Origin: Acetobacteraceae bacterium
GTDB taxonomy: Bacteria > Pseudomonadota > Alphaproteobacteria > Acetobacterales > Acetobacteraceae
Direction of reading: 5' to 3'
NCBI GenBank assembly: GCA_030039695.1
Contig: JASHVB010000074.1
Coordinates: forward strand, 1-13,466
Length of the DNA: 13,466 nucleotides
In this document: positions 1 to 6,119 of the stretch, in pieces
How positions within the stretch are numbered: position 1 is the stretch's first letter
Layout of the letters: each line of letters begins with the position of its first letter
The notes under the pieces: generated by a model
What the model saw: only the letters and a program-made list of their open reading frames with translations
Told to the model about the DNA's origin: nothing
Database searches by the model: none
Program-made: the position numbers and the translations under genes

Positions 1-1926
1 GCCATCGTGATGCTGGAAAACATTTTCCGCCATATCGAAGACGGCATGTCGCCGACGCAGGCCGCCATTCAGGGGGCCGGGGAGATCGGCTTCACCATCG
101 TCTCGATCAGCTTCTCATTGATTGCGGTGTTCATCCCGTTGCTGCTGATGGGTGGCATCGTCGGTCGTCTGTTTCGTGAATTTGCGATCTGCGTCTCCAT
201 CACCATCATCGTCTCCGCGATGGTGTCGCTGACACTGACCCCGATGATGTGCTCCCGGTTCCTCACCACAAAGCCGCACAGCCATGGCCGCCTGTATCGC
301 ATGGTGGAAGGCATGTTCGACGGGATGCTGCGGTTCTACGAGCGAACACTGGATATTGCGCTGCGCTTCCGCTTCATTACCCTGATGGTGTTTATCGGCA
401 CGGTCGCGCTGACGGTTGTGTTGTATGTTATTGTCCCCAAGGGGTTCTTCCCGACCCAGGACACCGGAATCATCATCGGCATAACGGACGCGGCGCAGGA
501 CGCCTCTTTCGATGAGATGTCTGCCTTGCAGCAGCAGGCGAACGCGGTGGTGCTGAAAAACCCCTCGGTGATGTCGGTGGTTTCCGCTATCGGCGCGGGC
601 GTTGCCGGCCAGACCGCCAATAACGGACGCATGTACATTACGCTGAAGCCGTGGAGCGAGCGGAATTACACGGCCACGCAGGTGATCGACCAGATTGACC
701 AGGCGATGCAGAGTGTCCGCGGCATCAGACTGTACATGCAGCCGGCGCAGGACGTGAGCGTGGGTGCGCGGCTGGGTCGCACAATGTACCAATATACGCT
801 GCAGGACCCAAATCAGGACGAACTTGACAGCTGGGCACCGAAAATCCTGGCACGTATGCAGCGGCTTCCAGGGTTGGCGGACGTAACGTCCGACCAGGAG
901 AACTCCGGTACCACGGAAACGCTGACCATCGATCGCGACCAGGCCTCGCGGTTCGGCGTGCAGGCAGCGACGATCGATAATGTGCTGTACGACGCCTTCG
1001 GCCAGCGCGAGGTGGCACAATATTTCACCGGCAACAAGGCGTATTACGTCATCCTTGAGGCGCTGCCGAGCCAGTACGGCAATCTGTCCACGCTGCGGAA
1101 GCTGTACGTCACGTCATCGAGCGGCGCGATGGTGCCGCTGTCCACATTTGTGCATCAAACCACCGTCCCGGTGCAGCCGCTGGCGATCAATCACCAAAGT
1201 CAGTTCCCGTCTGTGACCATCTCTTTCAACCTGACAGGCAATGCCTCGCTGGGCGATGCGGTGAATGAGGTGCAGACGGTCGAGGATTCCATGGGCGTGC
1301 CGCTCTCGGTGCAGGGCAGCTTCCAGGGCACGGCCCAGGCATTCCAGGCGTCGCTGAGTAGCGAACCCTATCTGATCGCGGCTGCTCTGGTGACGGTGTA
1401 CGTCATCCTTGGGGTGCTTTATGAAAGCTACGTGCTGCCGCTGACGATCCTTTCCACACTGCCGTCTGCCGGCGTCGGCGCGCTGGTGATGCTGCTATTG
1501 TTCCACTATCAGCTCACGGTCATCGCGCTGATCGGCATTATCCTGCTGATCGGCATCGTGAAGAAGAATGGTATCATGATGGTGGACTTCGCCATCACCG
1601 CGGAGCGCCGCGACAGTCTCTCCCCGTTCGCCGCTATCCGTCAGGCATGTTTGCTGCGGTTCCGCCCGATCCTGATGACCACCATGGCGGCTATGTTATC
1701 CGGCCTGCCGTTGATGTTGGAAAACGGGGCCGGATCGGAGCTGCGCAAGCCGCTTGGTTTCGCGATGGTCGGCGGATTGATCTTGAGCCAAGTGCTGACG
1801 CTCTACACCACGCCGGTGATCTATCTGTACCTCGATCAGCTCCAACACTTCCTGGCGCCGGCACGGCGCACTGCGTTGCCGCGCCTGGCGGCCAAGCTGA
1901 GCCAAGTCCCCAGCGAGGCCGACTGA
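1..1926 (+). CDS. RND efflux transporter inner-membrane pump, AcrB/MdtC type (HAE1 family), 5' end missing
   Basis: The frame is open from base 1, so the gene starts outside the window; 641 residues of a protein usually about 1030-1060 long are present. The first residues (AIVMLENI) are those that follow the essential Asp-Asp pair of transmembrane helix 4 in AcrB, so that pair lies just outside. Next come the helix 5-6 block ending SLTLTPMMCSRFL, the second periplasmic porter/docking half (about residues 145-450), and the last helices. IVKKNGIMMVDFAI (codons around 1555-1596) carries the helix-10 lysine of the proton relay and is closest in style to MdtB/MdtC pumps. By family, the protein exports drugs, bile-salt-like compounds or other toxicants by proton antiport, together with a membrane fusion protein and an outer-membrane channel. 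Those genes are not visible here. Substrate unknown. Confidence 0.95.
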   Translation, partial: AIVMLENIFRHIEDGMSPTQAAIQGAGEIGFTIVSISFSLIAVFIPLLLMGGIVGRLFREFAICVSITIIVSAMVSLTLTPMMCSRFLTTKPHSHGRLYRMVEGMFDGMLRFYERTLDIALRFRFITLMVFIGTVALTVVLYVIVPKGFFPTQDTGIIIGITDAAQDASFDEMSALQQQANAVVLKNPSVMSVVSAIGAGVAGQTANNGRMYITLKPWSERNYTATQVIDQIDQAMQSVRGIRLYMQPAQDVSVGARLGRTMYQYTLQDPNQDELDSWAPKILARMQRLPGLADVTSDQENSGTTETLTIDRDQASRFGVQAATIDNVLYDAFGQREVAQYFTGNKAYYVILEALPSQYGNLSTLRKLYVTSSSGAMVPLSTFVHQTTVPVQPLAINHQSQFPSVTISFNLTGNASLGDAVNEVQTVEDSMGVPLSVQGSFQGTAQAFQASLSSEPYLIAAALVTVYVILGVLYESYVLPLTILSTLPSAGVGALVMLLLFHYQLTVIALIGIILLIGIVKKNGIMMVDFAITAERRDSLSPFAAIRQACLLRFRPILMTTMAAMLSGLPLMLENGAGSELRKPLGFAMVGGLILSQVLTLYTTPVIYLYLDQLQHFLAPARRTALPRLAAKLSQVPSEAD

Positions 1927-1947
1927 CCGGTAAATGCTCGAATCGCC

Positions 1948-1955
1948 GAAGGGAG
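1948..1955 (+). promoter_or_regulatory. Ribosome binding site fixing the MarR start
   Basis: GAAGGGAG lies 11 bases before the ATG at 1967 and is a good Shine-Dalgarno match. The earlier in-frame ATG at 1934 is only a few bases after the pump's stop codon and has no such sequence at a usable distance, so 1967 is the preferred start. Confidence 0.6.
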
Positions 1956-1966
1956 AACACGACCCG

Positions 1967-2473
1967 ATGGATGTTCATAGCGCGCCGCGCCGCACACTGG
2001 GAGCCTTGCTGCGCGATACATCGCGTTTGATACGCCGGCGCTTCGTGCACTATGCACGTGAGCGAGGGCTGCCGCTGAGCCGATCAGAGGCTCAGGTGCT
2101 GGTGCATGTCGATCGCGAGCAAGGCATGAGCCAGGCACAGCTTGCTGAGCAATTGGATCTGGAGGCAATTTCCCTCGTGCGGCTGATCGACAGCTTGCAG
2201 GAGGCGGGCCTGATCGAGCGTCGTCCGCACCCCCATGACCGCCGCATCCGCACACTGTGGCTGACCGAGGCCGCGCAGCCGATTTTGGCGCAGGTGATGG
2301 CGGTCCGCGCGGAAGTCCGGGCGCAGGCGATGGCCGGGATGAGTGACGCCGATCAGGAGAAGCTGCTGGATCTGCTGACGACGGTACGCGGCAACCTCGC
2401 GAAGCCTGAGCGTCGCTGGTCCGGAGCGGCGGGGCACGCTCGCGAGGAGGAGCCGCGCGCAGAGGTCGCCTAG
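1967..2473 (+). CDS. MarR-family transcriptional regulator
   Basis: A 168-residue protein, the usual MarR size. It has the winged-helix layout: helix 2 to recognition helix (LSRSEAQVLVHVDREQGMS, then QLAEQLDLEAISLVRLIDSL), then QEAGLIERRPHPHDRRIRTL, where the D-R-R wing motif is diagnostic, and a C-terminal dimerisation helix with the typical AEVRAQAMAGMSDADQEKLLDLL segment. MarR proteins bind DNA as dimers and usually repress efflux or stress genes until a phenolic or other ligand binds. It lies 40 bp behind the RND pump gene on the same strand, so it is probably co-transcribed and may control the operon. Its operator would be upstream of the window. The start at ATG 1967 is chosen over 1934 because of the ribosome binding site. 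Confidence 0.92.
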   Translation: MDVHSAPRRTLGALLRDTSRLIRRRFVHYARERGLPLSRSEAQVLVHVDREQGMSQAQLAEQLDLEAISLVRLIDSLQEAGLIERRPHPHDRRIRTLWLTEAAQPILAQVMAVRAEVRAQAMAGMSDADQEKLLDLLTTVRGNLAKPERRWSGAAGHAREEEPRAEVA

Positions 2474-2519
2474 TGTTCCGTCTTTGGTTGCCCGTCGCCA
2501 GCCCGGTTATTGGTCAATC

Positions 2520-2556
2520 ACCGACCCGTTGGAGCGGTGGGTCGGTTTCGATTATT
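2520..2556 (+). terminator. Rho-independent terminator after the MarR gene
   Basis: ACCGACCC (2520-2527) pairs perfectly with GGGTCGGT (2539-2546) across an 11-base loop, and TTTCGATTATTTT follows. The position is right for ending the pump-regulator transcript. It also separates the two convergent units and could partly stop the kinase transcript coming the other way, though the T-tract on that side is weak. Confidence 0.75.
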
Positions 2557-2694
2557 TTGGCTACCCCGGTCGCGCACGGATTCTCGTTCGTACCGTCGCC
2601 AAGGCGCGTCGTCAGTGGCCCGGACGGCAGGCCATCCGAGTTGAATTGCCGATGGGTGTGGCCATGACCGAGAGGGTGCCAACGATCCATCGGC

Positions 2695-4110
2695 TCACTC
2701 GGTGATTCGCACTGCCTCCGGTGAGAACGCAGGCACATCCCCCACCACGCCTAGGCTCACAGACACCCGCAGGCCCGGCTGTGCATTCTCCAGCTGCAGC
2801 GCGGCGCCGTGCAGCTCGGCGATTGCGGCAACGAGGCTCAGTCCGAGACCGCTGCCCGGTGTCGTCCGGCTGTGGTCCAGCCGATAGAACCGCCGTAGCA
2901 CCTTTTCCCGCTCCGCTTCGGGAACGCCCGGACCGTTATCCTGCACCGACAGCAGCGCCTGCCGCCGACCCAGCCGGGATAGCGACAGTCGCACCTCCGT
3001 ACCGCGCGGCGTGTAGCGCAGCGCATTCTCGACAAGGTTGACCAGCATCTGCGTCAACAGCTCTTTGTCGCCATGCACCGCGATCCCGGGCGAGATGTCC
3101 GCGGTGATCCGGTGCCCCTCATCCTCGGCGGACGGAGCGAACGCATCGGCGACGGTCTCGACCACCGCCGAGAGGTCCACGCGACAGAACGCCGCACGCT
3201 GTGCCCCGGCCTCCACCTCGGCGATGCGCAGCAGGGCGGCGAAGGTGCCGAGCAGCGCCTCCACTTCCGCCCTGGCACGATCCAAGGCGCGTTCATGATT
3301 TGCACTCGACCGCACCTGGCCGCGTGCCTCGTCCAGATGTTGCCGCAATCGCGACAGCGGCGTGCGCAGGTCATGGGCGATGTTGTTGGACGCTTCACGC
3401 ACGCTGGTCAGCAGCTTTTCTATCCGGTCCAACATGCGGTTCAGCGTCTCGGCCAATCTGTCGAGATCGTCGCCGCTGCCGCGCAGCGGAATCCGCTGGC
3501 CGAGATCGCCATCAATGATCGCCTCCGCGGTCCGCGACATCGCGTCCACCCGGCGCAGGAACATCCTGCTCAGCCAGATGCCTCCGGCACCGCCGAGCAG
3601 GATTGTGGTGGCGATGCTGAGCGCGACGGCACGCAGCACGGCGGCGTCAGCCCGGTACACGCGGCGCAAATCGTCGCCCACTGCGACGACCACGCCATTC
3701 GGCAATTGCTTCACATAGGCGAGGACTGGCTTGGTGCCGTCCTGATCCGTCGCCATCAGCCGCACCCAGCCGCGCCGGTCGCCAACAGTGGGAAGCTGCC
3801 CGGCCAGCCGCACCCCCTCGGGAGACTGGACAAGGTAGTCCAAAGCCCCCGCACCACGGGAGTAAGTCTGCACGTGCCGTACCAGCCCGGCGGCGCCGCC
3901 CAGTTGGCTGGCCTCGGCCAGATGATCCAATGCGAGGTGGACGCGCGCCTGGAGCTGCTGCATGAGCGATTCATGCGTCATCCAGAAGACGGCGCCGCCC
4001 GAAATCGCAGCAGACGCCGTGAATACCAATAGATACAAGGCGGCGAGCCGGAAACTCGCCGTGCGCAGGAGCCTAGGCGGACGCAACGGACGCCGGGGCA
4101 CGCAGCGCAT
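2695..4110 (-). CDS. Sensor histidine kinase (EnvZ/QseC-like, HAMP domain)
   Basis: A 471-residue inner-membrane kinase, counted from the ATG at 4110. Order: helix 1 (about 19-44), a periplasmic sensor loop of about 115 residues with no recognised fold, helix 2 (about 158-180), HAMP (about 181-234), and a dimerisation/phosphoacceptor domain with the H-box NNIAHDLRTPLSRLR, phosphorylated His about 246. The ATP-binding domain has the N-box NLVENALRYT (358-367), G1 box DNGPGV (391-396) and G2 box GSGLGL (419-424). All catalytic motifs look intact. It is expected to phosphorylate the response regulator encoded just upstream. A GTG at 4119 would add three residues; the ATG is preferred. Either start lies inside the regulator gene, so translation is probably coupled. 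The signal sensed is unknown. Confidence 0.94.
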   Translation of the reverse strand: MRCVPRRPLRPPRLLRTASFRLAALYLLVFTASAAISGGAVFWMTHESLMQQLQARVHLALDHLAEASQLGGAAGLVRHVQTYSRGAGALDYLVQSPEGVRLAGQLPTVGDRRGWVRLMATDQDGTKPVLAYVKQLPNGVVVAVGDDLRRVYRADAAVLRAVALSIATTILLGGAGGIWLSRMFLRRVDAMSRTAEAIIDGDLGQRIPLRGSGDDLDRLAETLNRMLDRIEKLLTSVREASNNIAHDLRTPLSRLRQHLDEARGQVRSSANHERALDRARAEVEALLGTFAALLRIAEVEAGAQRAAFCRVDLSAVVETVADAFAPSAEDEGHRITADISPGIAVHGDKELLTQMLVNLVENALRYTPRGTEVRLSLSRLGRRQALLSVQDNGPGVPEAEREKVLRRFYRLDHSRTTPGSGLGLSLVAAIAELHGAALQLENAQPGLRVSVSLGVVGDVPAFSPEAVRITE

Positions 4111-4765
4111 AGCCGGCACCGCGCACGGTATGGATCAATTCCGGCCCGCCCCATTGGGCGAGCTTGGAACGCAGCCGGCTGATATGCGTCTCAACGATGT
4201 TCGTCTTCGGATCGAAGTGAAAGTCCCACACCGCCTCCAATAGCATGGTGCGCGTCACGACCCGCTCGGTATGGCGCAGCAGGTATTCCAGCAACTGGAA
4301 TTCCCGCGGCTGCAAGTCGATCTCCTTGCCGGCGCGCGTGACCGTGCGCTTCAGCAGATCCATTTCCAGGTCGCCGGCGCGCAACGTGGTCTGGACCTCC
4401 GCCAGCGGCGGACGGCGCGCCAGCGCGTTCACGCGGGCAAGCAATTCGGCGAAGGCGAAGGGTTTGGCGAGATAGTCATCGCCGCCAGCGTCCAGACCGC
4501 GCACGCGATCGCCCACGCCGCCCAGCGCGGTGAGGAACAGAACAGGCGTCCGCAATTCCGCCTCGCGCAGTATGCGTACCGTTGACAGGCCATCGATGCC
4601 TGGCAGCATCCGATCGACGATCAACACGTCATAGGGCGCCTCACCGGCGCGGAACAGGCCTTCGCGCCCATCGGCGGCGTGGTCTACCGCATGGCCCTGC
4701 TCGCGCAGCCCGCGCGCGACGTAGTCGGCGGTCTCCTGGTCGTCTTCGATCACAAGTATTCTCAA
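4073..4765 (-). CDS. OmpR/PhoB-family response regulator
   Basis: A 230-residue two-domain regulator. The receiver domain has the acidic pocket E7-D8-D9, the phosphoacceptor D51 in LIVDRMLPGIDG, T79 (FLTA) and K101 (LAKPF). The C-terminal winged-helix DNA-binding domain has the family block LQPREFQLLEYLLRH, the recognition helix around NIVETHISRLRSKL, and the closing RGAGYAL. It is the first gene of a regulator-kinase operon. The start is a TTG. I choose 4765 because it gives the canonical MRILVIEDD and leaves a run of G (4772-4776) six bases upstream as a ribosome binding site. A TTG two codons earlier (4771) would give an atypical N-terminus. Target genes are not shown by the sequence; the RND unit next door is a candidate only by proximity. 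Confidence 0.95.
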   Translation of the reverse strand: MRILVIEDDQETADYVARGLREQGHAVDHAADGREGLFRAGEAPYDVLIVDRMLPGIDGLSTVRILREAELRTPVLFLTALGGVGDRVRGLDAGGDDYLAKPFAFAELLARVNALARRPPLAEVQTTLRAGDLEMDLLKRTVTRAGKEIDLQPREFQLLEYLLRHTERVVTRTMLLEAVWDFHFDPKTNIVETHISRLRSKLAQWGGPELIHTVRGAGYALRAPASVASA

Positions 4766-4971
4766 GCACAACCCCCGAGTCTGCCGCGCGCCATGGTTAC
4801 CGCGTGCCGACCGTCACGGCGCGGCTGGCGTGGCCGTCCACGCAGGGTCAACCGGCCGAAGGGCAACGCGCTCGATCTCCGGTGCGCAGCTGGCCGGGTG
4901 AACTCCGGCCGTCACGGAGAACTCGGTGATGAAACTTGGGAATTGCCAATGCCGGTTACCACCGCCCGATT

Positions 4972-4989
4972 CTATACCAATCGGTATAG
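4972..4989. promoter_or_regulatory. Perfect palindrome, probable repressor operator
   Basis: CTATACCAATCGGTATAG has 7-base arms that match exactly around the centre AATC. Length, symmetry and the TATACC/GGTATA arms resemble operators of TetR/AcrR-type dimers; that resemblance is from general knowledge, not a search. It lies about 207 bases before the regulator's start and about 170 bases before the small gene, so it could serve either direction. No TetR gene is in the window. I did not find a second copy of the arms. Confidence 0.5.
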
Positions 4990-5116
4990 GTGCGCCGATC
5001 GGGTCGCAATCTACGGTCCCTATACTCCGCGGCGCATGGCCCACGGCGGTCGTGAGCCGTGGCCGTGTCTCCAAAGGTGGCTTGCCGGCTTGGCTGCTGT
5101 CCTTTGGCGATAGCCC

Positions 5117-5141
5117 CCGGACCGTGCTGCCAGTGGTCCGG
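5117..5141 (+). other. 5' leader hairpin before the small secreted-protein gene
   Basis: CCGGACC (5117-5123) pairs perfectly with GGTCCGG (5135-5141) across an 11-base loop. It ends five bases before the AGGAGA ribosome binding site (5147-5152) of the next gene. In RNA it could protect the leader or affect ribosome access. There is no T-tract, so it is not a terminator. Confidence 0.45.
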
Positions 5142-5158
5142 ACAGCAGGAGATGGATC

Positions 5159-5434
5159 ATGAAGAAGTTGCTTCTGGCGGGTGCGATGGCGGCCGGCCTT
5201 GCGGCCCCCGCGTTTGCGCAGTCCGCCGTCACCAACCGCCCTGAGAACGTCCAGTACAGCGCCCCTACGATGGAGGCGCAGAACGTCATGCGCGAACCCG
5301 TGGCGCCACAGCCGGCCGTGCCGGGCGCGGTTAACTCGGACCTCGCGTCCCAGCAGGCCTACCAGGCCGGTTTGGGGAATCCGCGCGATTGGAAGGCCTC
5401 GAACCCCAACAACTACAGCTGGCCGGGCGGCTAG
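5159..5434 (+). CDS. Small predicted secreted protein, family not recognised
   Basis: A 91-residue protein with a textbook Sec signal peptide: MKK, a hydrophobic Leu/Ala/Gly core, and cleavage after AFA (about residue 20). The mature part is about 71 residues, rich in Pro, Ala, Gln and Asn, and has no cysteine. It contains the segments NRPENVQYSAPTMEAQNV, VAPQPAVPGAVNSDL and the C-terminal GNPRDWKASNPNNYSWPGG. It is low in hydrophobic residues, so it is probably flexible and periplasmic or extracellular. AGGAGA (5147-5152) six bases before the ATG is a strong ribosome binding site. The gene stands alone, between a leader hairpin and a strong hairpin downstream, so it is likely monocistronic. 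I do not recognise the family and propose no function. The clear signal peptide and ribosome binding site make the gene itself credible. Confidence 0.82.
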   Translation: MKKLLLAGAMAAGLAAPAFAQSAVTNRPENVQYSAPTMEAQNVMREPVAPQPAVPGAVNSDLASQQAYQAGLGNPRDWKASNPNNYSWPGG

Positions 5435-5498
5435 TCGCGAACGCCATTGCTCGGACGTCCCGGTCCGGGCCCTCATGTCAGCGAGAGATCTCTGTGAG

Positions 5499-5528
5499 AC
5501 GGGGCTGGTCGGAAGACCGGCCCCGTTT
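5499..5528 (+). terminator. Hairpin terminator after the small secreted-protein gene
   Basis: ACGGGGCTGGTC (5499-5510) and GACCGGCCCCGT (5515-5526) form a 12-pair stem with one T-G wobble, closed by the four-base loop GGAA, a GNRA tetraloop. Only TTT follows, so the T-tract is short. The very stable stem and its place about 65 bases after the stop codon support a terminator or a 3'-end stabiliser. Confidence 0.62.
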
Positions 5529-5595
5529 GCATGGGCAGGCCAAGACGACGCGCCCTTGGACCTGTTCACCGCGTAGCGACCGGGGGCAGCAGGCC

Positions 5596-6004
5596 CTATG
5601 ATGGCCCAGAGCGTCGTGCGGTCCTCCCCAGTGGGACCGCCGCCGTCACAAACGGCGGGTCCATGCCCGTCGCGCGCGGGAAGGCCCCCCGCCACACAGG
5701 CTGCGACCGCGCTGTGGGGCGCGGGGACGTCCGTGCGCTGTTCGTCCTGCCGAACGCGACGCTCAGGCCGTCGTTGCGGCTCGCTACGGCGGCGACGGTC
5801 AGCAGCCGGTGGCCGCGGCCAGACAGATCGATGACGCTTTCGCGCCCCACCCAGCGCCACCATCAGGCGCGCGAAGTTGGCCAGGCCGGAGGCGTCGATT
5901 TGCCGAAATGAGTGGGACCCGATGCCGGATCGGCGGAGGTTCCCGCAATCGCTATGCCCCGGGGCGCGGATGACCGAGCCAATCCCGCCGCATCGCTCAT
6001 TGTC
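5596..6004 (-). pseudogene. Possible frameshifted gene remnant, identity unknown
   Basis: On the minus strand one frame is open from 6004 to about 5845 (including LRRSGIGSHSFRQIDASG and LANFARLMVALGG). A second continues to 5596 (RESVIDLSGRGHRLLTVAA, VASRNDGLSVAFGRTNS). Joined by a single-base shift near 5845, they give smooth, protein-like sequence with mostly G or C in third positions, which the Arg/Pro-rich tail after about 5720 is not. No start codon with a ribosome binding site was found. The piece GIGSHSFR is reminiscent of the H-x-x-R box of tyrosine recombinases, but the following residues do not fit that family. GC-rich DNA gives long chance frames, so this is tentative. Confidence 0.25.
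5634..5662. repeat. GC-rich inverted repeat
   Basis: CCGCCGT (5640-5646) pairs exactly with ACGGCGG (5652-5658) across CACAA. Outside a two-base bulge the stem continues as GGAC (5634-5637) with GTCC (5659-5662). No T-tract follows on either strand. Its role is unknown. Confidence 0.4.
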
Positions 6005-6028
6005 TTACACCGGATTCTCCCGAACCAC

Positions 6029-6059
6029 GCAAGCGCAGGCAATCCAAGCATGCAAGCGC
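6029..6059 (+). repeat. Direct repeat pair before the transporter promoter
   Basis: GCAAGCGC occurs at 6029-6036 and again at 6052-6059, with start points 23 bases apart, about two helical turns. The pair ends seven bases before a candidate -35 box. That spacing suits a regulator binding on one face of the DNA just upstream of RNA polymerase. Confidence 0.35.
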
Positions 6060-6065
6060 CGCAGA

Positions 6066-6092
6066 TTGACCCTCTGCGAGCGCGCGCTTAAT
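6066..6092 (+). promoter_or_regulatory. Candidate sigma-70 promoter for the ABC transporter operon
   Basis: TTGACC (6066-6071, five of six -35 bases) is followed after 15 bases by CTTAAT (6087-6092, four of six -10 bases). The spacing is short of the ideal 17. Transcription would start near 6099, about 20 bases before the ATG at 6120, and would include its ribosome binding site. Confidence 0.35.
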
Positions 6093-6119
6093 CCGGCGCA
6101 ACGATCCGGGGGAATTGTC

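Larger units (their letters stand above)
4766..5158. other. Divergent intergenic region between the response regulator and the small secreted-protein gene
   Basis: About 390 bases without a convincing gene. Frames that are open here are GC-rich shadows with no ribosome binding site. It must hold the promoters of both the minus-strand regulator-kinase operon and the plus-strand small gene. I see an 18-base perfect palindrome (4972-4989), a TATACT hexamer (5021-5026) that could be a -10 box but lacks a recognisable -35 at normal spacing, and a hairpin at 5117-5141. No sigma-70 promoter can be called with confidence. Confidence 0.55.
5529..6028. other. Intergenic region, no intact gene
   Basis: About 500 bases between the hairpin after the small gene and the control region of the transporter operon. 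Plus-strand frames here are Arg/Pro/Ser-rich shadows without ribosome binding sites. One plus frame runs into the binding-protein gene from 5877, but the true start of that gene is 6120. The region contains a GC-rich hairpin (5634-5662). On the minus strand, two adjacent frames together read like one decayed coding sequence, listed separately. Confidence 0.55.

Noticed and set aside
2484..2705. 73-codon plus-strand frame between the MarR and kinase genes
   Set aside because: It contains the terminator hairpin at 2520-2546 and has no ribosome binding site or recognisable sequence.
3073..4032. Plus-strand open frame of 319 codons opposite the sensor kinase
   Set aside because: It is the antisense shadow of a kinase gene with all conserved boxes. 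Its translation is His/Gln/Arg-rich and has no motif.
4844..4861. AGGGTCAACCGGCC shared by about 4844 and about 10832
   Set aside because: The flanks are unrelated, and one exact 14-base repeat is about what chance gives in a GC-rich window of this length. It is not a supported repeat family.
4814..5863. Long minus-strand open frame of 349 codons
   Set aside because: It runs straight through the well-supported small secreted-protein gene and several hairpins on the other strand. It is Arg/Pro-rich, has no ribosome binding site and no recognisable domain.
5877..6119. In-frame upstream extension of the substrate-binding protein
   Set aside because: The extension has no signal peptide or ribosome binding site. 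The ATG at 6120 has both directly in place.
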